A stretch of 64,000 nucleotides of DNA from Chrysomallon squamiferum. Its lineage: Eukaryota; Mollusca; Gastropoda; Neomphalida; Peltospiridae. The stretch is from contig CM022665.1 of NCBI GenBank assembly GCA_012295275.1, positions 45,931,595-45,995,594 of the forward strand. The letters run 5' to 3'. Within the stretch, counting starts at the first letter, position 1; every line of letters begins with the position of its first letter. Below are positions 12,913 to 34,799 of this stretch, one piece after another. Position numbers and translations under genes: made by a program. The notes under the pieces are model-generated. The model was not told the origin of the DNA. It ran no database searches and was given only the letters and a program-made list of their open reading frames with translations.

Positions 12913-14971
12913 CAGACAGAGAAGAGAAGAAACTAATTTAGTTTACTTACCAAGGTGAGGGTCGTATTCTCCTATGTATCGTCTAGTTATGAACCGAACA
13001 GTGAACGCTGAAATACATGAATCATATCAAATTTATATTTTGTAGAGAAATTACATTTATATATAATTTACATAAACATTTCCTGGAGATTATATTCTTG
13101 TATTCTCTTCCTTTTTAGTATTATTATTTTTTTACTGTTGTCGTTATTGTGGTTATTGTTGTTGTTGGTGTTCTTCTTCTTCTTGTCATTGTATTTCTAC
13201 TACTACTACTACTACTACTGCTCCTACTACTACTACTCTTACTCTTATTATTATTATTATTATCATCGTCGTCGTCGTCATCTTCGTCATTATCATCATC
13301 ATCAGCATATAACTTTCATTATTATTTACTTACAATTTAGTTAGTCACTTTTGTTATTATTTCAGTAACATTTCGAATTTCGTTTCATCTTTAATTTTTA
13401 AATAACGCATTCCTTATCCAACATTTATTATAAAATTTCAAAAATCATAAACGAACCATGTTTATTCGTTTTGTTTAAATTATGCAACAGTGAAAAATCT
13501 ACAAAACGAAACGAACCAAACAAACAACAGCGATATGAATTGTTTTCCGTTGTTTTGTTTTTTTTCTCACCAAAAACCAACTTCATGTTGTTATTCTAAT
13601 ATTTACGCCACAGGAAAACTCTTCCCCTTTTAACAATAATTAGATCCTTTATGAATGCCACACATATAATGTGAACAAACAAAAAAAAAAAAAAAAAAAA
13701 AAACGAACACACGGAGATATTTTAACAGTAAATGTTTGTCTTTCATAAATATCGAAATGTCACGAAATGCGCCCGGATGATCGCGAGCCAATTATCTTAC
13801 AGACAGACGGTCACGTGATGTTTATTAAAGGTCATTTTGTGTCTACGAACCTGCGAGAGACGTAACGTCAAAACACCACGTCAGATAAATAAAAAATTAT
13901 AATGACGTAAAATTACGCTGCTTAAAAAAACAAAAAAGTAGAACAGTTATTTGTAAATTTTACTGCGTAATATGTGAACCTTCGTCACGCGATTTTCTGC
14001 CTGTATTAATATTTTTTATTATCGACTGGAACTGTTAGTAGTTGGAGCAGCATTGGCGGGAAGTAGCAGAAATAATAGTAACAGTATTAATAGCAGTAGT
14101 AATAATAGTAGTCGTAGCAGCATATTTACGTTCCTTATATCCAAATTTTGTTGATAAGAAAACTCAGTTTAATCCATAATCCTAGTTTAATATTTATCTT
14201 TAAAATATTTTTTCAATTTTTACGTACTGTGTTGTGTTAGTCCATGAATTTATTTCTGCATTAAAATGATTTACTGTTTTTGAAGCATAAATTATTAGAT
14301 ACATTTATACACACACAGAGATGTTATTGTAAACATACAGGCTGAGGATCCCTTACCCGGAACTCCGAACTATTAAAATCTGAAATCTGAAATTCCGAAA
14401 TATGAATATCCAGAATCCCAATACTTGGTGGGTGTTTTTGGAGAAATTGTGAAATATTATTGTTTTCTGTGTATTTTGCATGCACAAAAATTTATTTTTT
14501 ACACTAAAAAATATTAGAAGTATTATATAAAAATTATACAGGCTATCTAGTTATTAAAAAATATAAATGGAATTCGTCCTTGGACTTACATACTCCTCTC
14601 AAGCATAAAATTTAATTTATATGAAACATTTAATATCTACCACTATTGTATATATTCAGTTTGTCTTGCATGACTAGCTATATGAATATTATTATGAAAA
14701 GTTGATTATTTTTTTTCTTCAATAGATAAATAATTTACAAAACACTGAATTTTGTATCCGTTATAGAAATCAGTGTGTAAGAAAATTATGTATGGTTTTT
14801 AAAGAAATAATAAAATGTCTAGATATATAAATATATATATATATATAACTCAGTCTGGAAATACAACAGTGTACCAGGTTTATTTGTTTAAAAAAAAAGT
14901 TGTAAGATATTCTATGTTACTTAAGCTAATAAATCTTTTTGTGAAAGAAATACTGTTTTGTTCCTACTAAA

Positions 14972-15012
<41 letters not shown>

Positions 15013-15089
15013 CACTACTACTAATAGTACTATTACTATACTAAAAGTGTATTATTAATGCTGTTAGTATTACTACTACCAGTATTACT

Positions 15090-15140
<51 letters not shown>

Positions 15141-15483
15141 AACAATAATAACAATGATGATAATGATAACAATAGCAACAAACAACAACAACAACAACAA
15201 TAATAATAATAATGTAATAAAATAATACTACTAATAAGTTTGATTGCAAAAACGTAGAGATAGTATTATTTCTGATTTTAGAACATTTCTCTATCTATCT
15301 ACTGCATTCAATGATTCAATTATATTTAATAAATCAGTTTAAATAAAATAAATTTTTAAAAATTAAAAAATTAACAATACCTGATTTTCCTACGCCGTTC
15401 TGTCCAAGAATGGCCACTCTGAAAGGTTTCGTTTTACTTGAAATTCTTTTCAAAATTCTCGACCCAGAAGTTGCGTTCGCCAT
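10577..15483 (-). CDS. RERG/RASL-like GTPase, gene 2, degenerate motifs (257 aa, 4 exons)
   Basis: Tandem paralogue of gene 1. Exons in coding order: 15381-15483, 12951-13007, 11929-12002, 10577-11116. The two middle exons have exactly the same lengths (57 and 74 nt) and phases as in gene 1; total 774 nt. P-loop GQNGVGKS (residues 27-34) is intact. Switch I reads EYDPHLE, so His replaces the Mg/GTP-sensing Thr (residue 52). The DxxG motif is DTAKK (74-78), so the invariant Gly is Lys and no catalytic Gln follows. The base-recognition motif is NQND (144-147). The tail (from about residue 190) is Ser/Arg-rich with acidic stretches and no CAAX box. The loss of both switch residues suggests a non-cycling pseudo-GTPase, although the reading frame is fully preserved. 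Exon 1 lies inside the inverted duplication described at 14.4-33.6 kb. Confidence 0.85.
12335..12590 (-). mobile_element. Diverged tRNA-derived SINE (gastropod type)
   Basis: Read on the minus strand it begins with a box A-like 'GTAGCTCGGTCGTAGAAC'. It continues with 'TCGGTGG', then 'CGTTCCAACCACTGTTCCA' and later 'GTGTATGTAAAA' and 'ATGGAATGGCGGTTTC' in the order I know from SINEs abundant in gastropod genomes. It is old and has no clear tail or target-site duplication. It lies in intron 2 of GTPase gene 2. Confidence 0.6.
12827..12908. repeat. (GA)n microsatellite
   Basis: About 40 GA units lie in intron 2 of GTPase gene 2, about 45 nt from the exon 2 donor. Confidence 0.95.
13190..13315. 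repeat. Trinucleotide repeat cluster (CTA/TTA/TCG/TCA)
   Basis: Short related trinucleotide blocks succeed each other. The long poly-Leu or poly-Tyr frames across it are artefacts of the repeat. Confidence 0.9.
14336..14430. mobile_element. Possible Tc1/mariner-type (pogo/Tigger-like) terminal sequence
   Basis: TA followed by 'CAGGCTGAGGATCCCTTA' and a run of 'TCTGAAAT/TCCGAA' units resembles the ends of pogo/Tigger-like DNA elements. No matching second end was found. It stops where homology to the right arm of the large inverted duplication begins. Confidence 0.35.
14960..15215. repeat. (TAA)n / (ACA)n trinucleotide cluster
   Basis: Interrupted TAA and CAA arrays lie in intron 1 of GTPase gene 2, inside the 0.9-kb segment missing from the right arm. 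Confidence 0.9.
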
Positions 15484-15783
15484 AACATTTCTCGAGCAAC
15501 GTAAAAACCTCCGCTTTGTACGTTATCTTGATAATCTGGTTTTTTGTTTCTCTCACAAATTCACCTGACGTGGAAATCCGCTTAATCTGTGTGCTTAATC
15601 CTCTCTCTCTCTCACCCTCTCTCTCTCTCGCTCTTTGTGTCGATTAAGACAATATTTTCAAAGTCCTCACTAATTAAACAGAAACAGTTTTTCCCCTTAC
15701 GCAAACACACACACACACACACAATTTGTTTATCAGATCAAATCTCTCGAACAACCGTTACACACGCTTTACGTTAACATGTT

Positions 15784-16640
15784 TCTGTTTCTCTGTCAAA
15801 GTTTTGTTTTGTTTCTGCCGGGTTTTTTTACAGGCGAGATAGCATCCTTGATTGTTATTCATATTGATATGGTTACGGTGAACGTTAAGGGGTGTCAGGC
15901 AATGACCTGTAATTAACCCTGTGTGTGGTTTTTTTGTTGTAACAAACGTTGAATTGACGGTAATTGTACGTCAACAGAGAGAAGTGATGTGTATGACACT
16001 TCGTCATGGCGCGCATTAAAAGCACTGAATCAAAAATAAACAGTGAAAGGACAGATAATCGACGTGTGGTAACAACAACTAGGAAAAAACCCCAATAATT
16101 TCGCTACCTGTGTTATAAAGTTACAGTGAGACATGTATATAACATAAAAAAGCAAGAAAGAATGAAGCAAAGGGCACTGATAAACTTGTTTTTGGATAAT
16201 TATTATCTGCATTCTTTTCTTCTTCTTTCTTTCTTTTTGTTGGTTGTTTGTTTGTGTGTTGTTTTTTTATTTATTTATTTTTATTTTTTAAAATTTTTTA
16301 TTTTTATTATTATTGTTTGTTTTCTTTGGGTTTTTTTTTTTTTTATAGATTTTTTGAGATTTTTTTTTATTTTTTTATTATTATTTTTTTTTTTTTTTTA
16401 TTATTATTATTTTTTTTTTTACACTTACTCTTGTCTCTTTGTTTACTATCTTAAATGTTTTAACAGATGTTAAGTGATTTCATCTTTACAAAACGTTCAG
16501 ACTGTTTATTTGTGTTAACTCCGCTCTCTGTGAATGTCGTTAGAAGTAGATTTATCTTCTCGCTAAGTTCACTCTGTCTGTCTGTCTGTCTGTCTGATAC
16601 TCTGTCCACTTTCTCTGTTTCTATCTCACTTCTAAGTCTT

Positions 16641-16727
<87 letters not shown>

Positions 16728-17530
16728 TTTATTCTGATATTCTCTGTTTCTCTCTATACTTTTCTGTTTGTCTCTCTATCCATCTATCTCCTTACCTAGA
16801 TGCCTACATACTTACCTACCTATTATCTATCTACCTTTCTGGTTTGTTATCATGCTTTCTGATGTATATTTTCATACTGTATCAGTATTGTTATTTCCTT
16901 ACATCATTATCACTAGCAACGATGAATTTAAAACTAAACTCCACACAGAAAATTTAGATGTTTATTCTGTAAAAATATGTATGTTTATATAAAAGGCACA
17001 CAAAAAAACAAAAAACGAGACACTTATAAAATAATGATTCCAGCCTGATTCATTTTGTATACTTCTAACTGACTGTTTATATAGCACTGGAAAATAGATT
17101 TAGTTAATAATAAAGAATGACAATAAAATAACAAAGTCCAAATAGACAGGCTGCCGTTTTCCTGTCTTTCAAGATGATATTTCGTTTTTAGATTGATAAA
17201 CAGACATCTTTACTATATAAGTAGCTATCTTCGTTTGTTTACCTTAATAAGTATTTAATACACAACTACAAAGCTGCCAGTAGCATTAATGTAATATATA
17301 TATATTAAGCGTAGATAATTACAAACGGATATTTGTAAAGTAATATCTATCGATATCGTTTTGATTATACAGTCCCGTATTTGTTCCAATGTTTCGCTAC
17401 ATTAATATATTAATTAATATATATAACAAGCGAATAACGAGAACAAACACAAAGTTTCAAAGAATAACAACCAGACAACGTTATTCTTAGATAATACTGC
17501 AAAATATAAAGCCAAAAGAAAAATCTGTTA
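15784..17530. other. Gene-free interval downstream of the left SLC22 gene
   Basis: I see no supported exon. T-rich low-complexity DNA (16250-16430) and a long CT array (16649-16724) dominate. Both have reverse-complement counterparts in the right arm (46740-47170), so this is ordinary intergenic sequence carried by the duplication. Confidence 0.6.
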
Positions 17531-17534
17531 AATG

Positions 17535-17540
17535 TTTATT
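17535..17540 (-). terminator. Putative poly(A) signal AATAAA, left SLC22 gene
   Basis: AATAAA followed by CATTTAACAG on the minus strand matches the context of the signal 80 nt after the right gene's stop. Here it lies about 590 nt after the stop because of an arm-specific insert. Confidence 0.5.
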
Positions 17541-17549
17541 TTTTAATTT

Positions 17550-18076
17550 TCTATTATATGTGGCTCCATAATTTTATAAAATAGTTCAGTTTTACTGAAA
17601 TACTGATTACTATAAAAGTGTAAAAGTCTAGAGATTAAAACAACTAATATAAAGAAAGAATAATTCTGAGTTTCCAATGTTTCAGTTTAATTATATTAAA
17701 TAAAAAGTTCTTGCTTATGAAGACTGAACCAACGCTGGATACTTTACGTTCTATAAAAACGTTTAGTTGTTCGTCATTTAATTATATTTCACATAAGTCC
17801 GTGTTTAAATTTGTTCATCTTTTCAACATCATAATTTTTTTCAGTGACTCATTTTGTAGACAAACACCTTTAATTTCAGGCTCTCTCGCTTATCCATTAT
17901 TAAAAAAAAAAAAAAATTACAATTTGAAATATAACAATCTTCATAACAATTATGACAGACACTAAGTGAACTGTTATAATAGATGTTTAACTAAACTAAA
18001 TTAATTTACATTTTAAAAACATTTGAACGTCATGAATTTCGAAGAAATACAAAACGTCACAACAGGCTGGGTATTA

Positions 18077-18110
<34 letters not shown>
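17550..18110. other. Left-arm-specific insert at the SLC22 3' end
   Basis: The right gene passes almost directly from its stop region to the poly(A) signal. The left has about 500 extra bp, ending in a 30-nt T tract next to the stop codon. No element family was recognised. Confidence 0.55.
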
Positions 18111-18115
<5 letters not shown>

Positions 18116-18125
18116 CACGTCATGG

Positions 18126-28326
<10,201 letters not shown>

Positions 28327-28499
28327 GGTGTTTTTAATGACAGTTCCAAAGCTGAGAAGAAATTCTAGAATGCCTCGCTGAAAGTCGAGCGTTCAGTTCT
28401 CCCGAGTAGAGTCTAAGTGCGGATAGTTTAGTTCTCAAACACCCGAAATTAATCCAATAACCCACTTTGTATCTACGTTACCGTAAAACGTAGACTTTT

Positions 28500-29170
28500 T
28501 GTAAAATGTTTAATAATCAACAGCAGTAAATAACTCAAATATTTGTTTACAAAATTTACGTTCTGTTTGAGTTTAACATGTGTTAAGGATAATTATAGAC
28601 AAAGTGGCTACTTGAGTAGAAACAGAACTTTAAAAGGTAGAGGCGGACATTTGAATATTTTTGGTAAACGTTTAATAATTAAAAACCGTAAATTTCTCAT
28701 ATATTTATTTATAACACATTTAACACGTGAATTTAGACAAGTAATAACAGTAAATTACTCATATATATATTTATAACACATTAAAGTTTAATGTGAACGA
28801 TATTTATATTCAAAGTAACTGCATGAGTAGATACAGAATGTGACAAAGTTGAGACGAACGTTTTCATATTTTTTGTAACATTTTAATGATTAATAATATT
28901 AAATTTCTTGTATATTTATTTACAACACAGTACAGTTTAACATGTCAAAGATATTTAAATATAAATGCTTGAGTAGAAACAGAACATGAAAAGATAGAAT
29001 CGGACGTTTTTATAATTTTGGTAAAATTTAGACAATTAATAACAGTAAATTACTCATATATTTATTTACAACACACTAAAGTTTAACATATTAAAGATAT
29101 TTGTATATAACGTGGTTATTTGAGTGGAAACAGAACTTAGAAAAAGTTGAGACGAGCATCTAGATATTTT
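28500..29170. repeat. Long-unit minisatellite upstream of SLC22 exon 1 (left)
   Basis: Four to five diverged copies of a unit of about 130-160 bp share 'gagtagaaacagaac', 'gtttaacatgt' and 'cagtaaattactcatatatt'. It lies between exon 1 and the conserved upstream block, and is mirrored in the right arm at 36245-36830. Confidence 0.8.
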
Positions 29171-29194
29171 TAAGCTGCTGTTTGTATTAATCTT

Positions 29195-29290
29195 ACGTGT
29201 AAAAAGTGGAAGGTTTACGGTATGCAAATGAGATGGTATTCGTTACGTCATAGACAGAGACACGTTTCGTCTGTTACTTCGCGTCTTACT
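29195..29290 (-). promoter_or_regulatory. Conserved upstream block of the left SLC22 gene
   Basis: This block is nearly identical in reverse complement to 36147-36235. It contains an octamer ATGCAAAT (29223-29230) and a CRE-like TTACGTCA (29244-29251). A diverged third copy lies at 30733-30825. Its position about 0.9 kb upstream of the start codon and its conservation suggest a promoter or enhancer. Confidence 0.35.
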
Positions 29291-29480
29291 GTATTCGTGG
29301 ATTAGTACGAATTGTAAACGAAAGGGAGAGTTGTGTATGCTTTGTTTGTTTACTTTTGTTTTTTTCTGTGTTTAATCCACGTATAGAAACAATGACTGAA
29401 CATTTATGTTACGTGTTTTCAGCTCATTGGGTGTGGCCATCCGAAGTTTAATATGTAAAACAAGGCGAAATAAAAAAAGA

Positions 29481-30224
29481 AAAGAGATAAAAATGAAACA
29501 TTAACAAACCTTTTTTTCTTTCAATCCATTTTTTTTTTTTAATAAATAAATAAATAAATTTACGAATACAGTAAACAAAAATTAATAACACAAAAAAAAA
29601 AAAAAAAAAAAAAAAAATCAAGTTACGTTTTTGCCATGCATTTCATAGTTTTCATTATAAAAATTAAATTTTCTAATACTATCTAAAAAAAAAAAAAAAA
29701 CTTTTATAAATAAATATCACTAGGAAAATCACGTTCATTAAAATTCTGTTTGTTTTTCTTAACAATGCAGTCTGACTTATGGTGGGTTATCCTCTCATGC
29801 GCCCTACTTCTCGAAAAAGGTTGCCTGTACCTAATGTAGATAATATTCTTGTGGCTATTGGCTTTTACTGAGGGTCACTATATCATCTAAGTAGGTTGTT
29901 CAACGGGGTACGGTCAGTGTTTGTATATAGTCTCGTTTACCACAGAGTATACTGCACAGATAAATTATGTTTTGTTGTCACAACATGTTTTTCTGAGTAC
30001 GTTGACAAAAACTTAAAAACAGAATTTGTAAACTTCTCTTATATTACAGACAAATTTTGTTTTATTATCGTAACATTCTCTCTTCAAAGAACGTTGACAA
30101 AACGTTAAAAAAAAAAAAGAAATTGTAAATTTGTTACATCACTGAAAATAAAAGAACATGTTTCGAATAACGCAGAACATAATTAACGTAACAATTAGAA
30201 ATGGAAATATAAAATATACCCTAC
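29481..30224. other. Gap between the two left SLC22 first exons
   Basis: Poly-A/T tracts and AT-rich sequence; no coding exon seen. It has no clear counterpart in the right arm. Confidence 0.5.
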
Positions 30225-30367
30225 CTGTGATCCGGTATGTTTAGAATGAAAACTGCCATCAACATCTGAATGGCACTCGATACAGCCGGAATACAAACTA
30301 AGAAATAAATTCGTTTTTGGTAGGTACCGAATTCTCCAATGTACTCGAAAACGCTGTCGAATTTCAT
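30225..30367 (-). CDS. Second SLC22 first exon (alternative N-terminus, 47 aa)
   Basis: It encodes MKFDSVFEYIGEFGTYQKRI and a TM1 with the same length (143 nt), start, end phase and a good GT donor as exon 1 at 28184-28326, but several substitutions (for example FLVCIPAVSSA for YLLCMPSVSVA). It splices in phase to exon 2 of the left gene, restoring Arg48. It could be an alternative first exon with its own upstream block at 30733-30825, or the relic of a lost tandem gene. No other second-copy exons are seen beside it, and the right arm lacks it. Confidence 0.75.
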
Positions 30368-30732
30368 GTCCTTTCTAAAACAGTACGCAAGCCAAACTAC
30401 GTCTTGTACTTAACTCATCTGAAGACATTTACGAGTTCAGTTTTTATAGCTTTGTTCGGACAAACATCTTGGAAGTTAAATTAACCTCTTTTTTATTTCT
30501 GTGTTACTGTAAAACTTAGAATTTGTTGTCAAAATGTCAACAGAAAATTTCTAACAATAAACTGGCGTTATCGACATCTTTACAAAACGATATGAGGATA
30601 TTAATGAGTTAGTATGGTATCTGTGTAGCTGTAATATCAGAATTAATAATTGTAAAAATACATATTTTTTATTTTTTATTTTATTTTTTTTATTATTATT
30701 TTTTTTTTTTGTCAGGATGGAGTTGATGTTAA

Positions 30733-30825
30733 ATTTAAGTTTAAAAAGTGGAATGATTACGGTATGACAGTGATGAAGTATATTTTAAATGAGCTGCTAT
30801 GTTACAGACTGAAATGTAGGTGTGT
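30733..30825 (-). promoter_or_regulatory. Diverged copy of the SLC22 upstream block
   Basis: 'aaaaagtgga' and 'gattacggtatg' align with 29205-29225, but the octamer and CRE-like sites are altered. It lies about 370 nt before the second first exon, without the minisatellite. Confidence 0.35.
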
Positions 30826-31034
30826 TTATTTTTTTTTACTGTCGTCTTATATTTTATGTGTGTCGTCCGTTTTGGTTGAACTTTGAACTTTTTTTTCTTA
30901 TTTATATTTTTTATATTTTTATTTTTTCATCTTTTTATATAAATAATGTGTAAAGGAAATGCAAAACAAGGAAAAAGAAAATAAACAAATAATTTATTGT
31001 TTTCTTTAGCTTTATTAAATAAATGATTGAACAT

Positions 31035-31245
31035 ATACAGGCAGACATACATGCACACACACATACATACATACATAATACATACATACATACATACACA
31101 CGTACATACATACACACATACATACATACATATATATACACACATATACATACACACATACATACATACATGCATACATGCATACACACACACACATACA
31201 TACATACATATACATGCACACACACATACACACATACATACATAC
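31035..31245. repeat. (CATA)n/(CACA)n compound microsatellite
   Basis: ACAT, ACAC and CATG units repeat without any coding signal. The Tyr/Val/Cys or His/Thr frames across it are artefacts. Confidence 0.95.
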
Positions 31246-31996
31246 TCTTAAATATATAAAATGAAATTATCTGCGTCCCATGTTTTTCACAGAATTATTT
31301 ATTATTATTCAACATACTAATAATTCTTTTTTTCTTTTATACGGGAGTATACTCAACACGACAGACAAATACGTTGTTATAGCCATGTTTTCTAAGAATG
31401 TTGAGCAATATTTAAAAATCACAGCATTTGAGAATTTCTTGCTGCCTTATTATTTTATGTTCATTTTTTATTATTATTATTATTATTATTTATCATTTGA
31501 CTGAAATATATAAAATAAAGAACATCATTTCGATATGGTTTCAGCAAAAGAAGTAAAGGTATAATGTAAACAAAAAGTTCCTGTTCTCCGATAATATAAA
31601 GAAACATGTATGAAGGTATTCCATATTAACTAAATTTCAAATTAATTATAAATACATAGATCTGCTTAAAATAATTCTTTGATAATAATAAACAATCGAT
31701 TTATTTCATTATTGTTGCTGCTGTTGTTGTTGTTGTTGTCGCTACTGCTGCTGTTGTTTCGATTTATGAGACTTTTCAACAAGGAAACTATTTCAATTTT
31801 TCTGTCTTTTTGGTGCATGTCCAAAAGTATGAAGGAGGGAAACATTCAAGTAACTCCAGATAAATTATTCATTAACGGAAATACATATATTTATGTACAC
31901 ACAATAGTAGCTGTTCTTTTCATGAATAAATTTAAGTGTTTGACAGTGAAACCTTTTTTATGTTGAAATACTAAAAAAAGTGTGTTCCTCAGTGTG

Positions 31997-32106
<110 letters not shown>

Positions 32107-32649
32107 CTTGATCACATAAATGATAACTTTTCGTAGTGAAAAATTAAAAATAATAATAATAATAATAATAATTTAATTTTTTTTTTTTTTTTTTTTTTTT
32201 TAAATGACCCACATTTTATAAACCAAACTGACAAACGATAATAAACTGTAATTTTAAAACTTTAATCTTGTTGGATCGCACAGTAAGACACAGGTAGCTT
32301 CGCAGTTTTATTCTTAGACTGTAATCAAAAAGCGATCACTGCAGCCATTAATCTTAATTTCAATAGTTTAACAGCTAGGCAGTTAAGGTACCATTCCATA
32401 TCATCAGTCAGTCAATTTTTGTTTTGTTGTTGTTGTTGTTGTTTTTGTTGTTGTTGTTTTGTTGTTGTCTTTTTGTGTGGGTTTTGTCGATATACTAAGA
32501 TTCGCACAGGAAAATATTAATTTTACAGTAGCGACACTTGTTACGTGTCCACAAATCAAGGACGATAACGCTATTTAATGTGGAGCGGTTGTCGAACTTG
32601 TAATCTGGAAAAGCAAAGACAATTAAAATGAACTGAAATGGTTTAAGAA

Positions 32650-33513
32650 TAATTTTAGTGTTGGGCAAACAAACTGCTCCAGACTTAACACTGTTTTATA
32701 ACCGATATTAAACTCACCGCATTAAATTAACTCGGTCCATTGTCTGTAAGTGAATATATGGACAGTTTATGTCACAAGTCGAGCACAGAAGTGGGCTTCA
32801 CTAGCGGTTCAAGTTTGATTAATCCCGTACCATTTAAAACCTGTCAGTGCATTTTGTGTATGTGTATGTGTTTCGTTGTTGTTGTTTGTTTGTTTGGGGT
32901 TTTTTTTGCGGGGGTTTGGAGGGAGTAATTAAAAGAAAAGTTTAAAATGCAGCTTCTTTACACATTATGAATAAATTTCTAAACTTCATTGTTTTAACGT
33001 TTTAACATAACTATACCTTCAACAGAGTAATCAAATATTTTCTAAAATAAAAACCAGGAAAATAAAAATTCATCTTGAAAGTTACAGGTAAATCTGACCA
33101 ATGACTATATGACTTTTTTTTCAAATCTTCATTTCAGATTTTCTCGATCACGATATTTTTTTTTCACGGTACACGAACACTAAGACCGTCACCGACATAG
33201 CGGTGTTTGCACAAACTGTTTACCATGAATTAAATTACACCCAAAATCGGTAAAGTTGCACGCACGATTTTATGATATATAAAATACGTTTAAAAGGATT
33301 TCACCTCTGGTGTCGCTGTTTGTGTACATTCATTGTTGAATTATTTCTTCTTTTTTTTATTTTTTTATGAACATACCCGACACACTAAGGATAGAAAAGT
33401 TTGATTATATAAAAAAAAAAAAATTAATTTTTTTTTTTTTTTTTATTTGAAGATTGTATTTTCTTTTTTTTCTTTTTATTTTATTTTCTTTTATTTATTA
33501 TTACTATTATTAT

Positions 33514-33544
<31 letters not shown>

Positions 33545-33560
33545 GTCGTTAAATATTCGT
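32650..33560. repeat. Inverted copy of the ankyrin/SOCS gene 3' flank
   Basis: Reverse-complement match to 48010-48710, the sequence just downstream of the ankyrin/SOCS stop codon. Both copies contain an open stretch with 'MSVSEY' and 'LCHKSSTEVGF', probably not coding. Confidence 0.75.
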
Positions 33561-34047
33561 AGCACAAACGTCCTAGTTAATTTCTCAAAGGTTTTGTTTT
33601 TTACATTTTCTATGCCACTTTTTAAAACCAAATCTCTGGATCGTTTTATGATACGAAACGACCTGACGATGAAAGTAAAAGTTTCAGTCTTCATGTCTCT
33701 TCACGCACATTATTTTATTGACACAGATGATTGTTAGCAAATACTAATGTACAGAAACTAAACAAACATCAAGAAATATGGACACTGTGTTTGAATTACA
33801 AGTTCACCGCAACATTCTTTAAATATGTAATTATATTCAAAGCTGGTAATGTTTTTCTGATTTTCACTGTACATCAAATTATCATGCATTCTATAAATTA
33901 GATAACAGTTTTGAAGTCAGTTATTAAGACAAAAGTTAAAATACTTTTCTGAGATGATGTTTGGAACGTGTAAGGTAGTGGTTTTTTTGTTTTTTATTAT
34001 AATGGTTTTGATTGTTTGTGTGTTTATTTATTTATTTATTTATTTAT
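33561..34047. other. Unassigned spacer at the centre of the inverted duplication
   Basis: AT-rich sequence with no partner recognised elsewhere in the window and no exon. Confidence 0.5.
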
Positions 34048-34275
34048 TAACCGATCAGCGAACTCAGAGTCAAGCAAACAGCTCCTCAGGTGGGCGTGAT
34101 CGAAACCGGTGAGGATGAACAGTTTAATGACGTCAGTCAGATTCTGTGACAAAGCGAGCGACGTTGGACACGCCTCCAGAGGGACGTCCTTAGAGCATTG
34201 AAAGGTGTCAACCTGACTGTTCGCTTTGAGGAGCAGTTTGACCACGTCAAATCGCTTGTTGTACACAGCGTACAA
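34048..34275 (-). pseudogene. Fragment of the ankyrin/SOCS gene
   Basis: Matches 48943-49167 in the same orientation. It encodes a stretch like residues 268-341 of the intact protein (last ankyrin repeat and following linker) with a few substitutions. Start, other ankyrin repeats and SOCS box are all missing. Just past the break (34273-34292) a second 'cagctcctgaggtg' resembles the other end of the fragment, suggesting a complex junction. Confidence 0.85.
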
Positions 34276-34799
34276 ACAAGCAGCTCCTGAGGTGAGTTCA
34301 AAGTGGGTTATAAAACAGTGTTAACACTGGCGCAGTTTGTTTACACAACACTAAAATTATTCTTAAACTATTTCAGTTCATTTAAACTGTCTTTACTTTT
34401 CCAGACAACCGCTCCACGTTAAATAGCGTTATCGTCCTTGATTTGTGGACATTTGACAATTGTCGCTACTGTAGAATTAATATTTTCCTGTGTGAATCTT
34501 AACATATCGAATCAGACAACAAAACAACACCAGCAAATACCAGCTTAGCTGTTAAACTATGGAAATAAGATTAATAGCTGCAGTGATCGCTTTTCGATTA
34601 CAGTCTAAGAATAAAACTGCGAAGCTACCTGTGTCTTGCTGTGCAATCCAACAAGATTAAAGTTTTTAAAATTACAGTTTATCATCGTTTGGCAATTTGG
34701 TTTATAAAATGTGGGTCAATTTGTTTTTAATTTTTTTTTAATTATTATTATTTGTTCTTCTTTTTACCTGTTCACTACGAAAAGTTAGTACTTATTTGA

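Noticed and set aside
32740-32928. Open frame with MSVSEY and LCHKSSTEVGF, also present at 48419-48634
   Set aside because: The similarity comes from the inverted duplication of a non-coding flank. The frames run into low-complexity T/G-rich sequence and have no domain or splice context.
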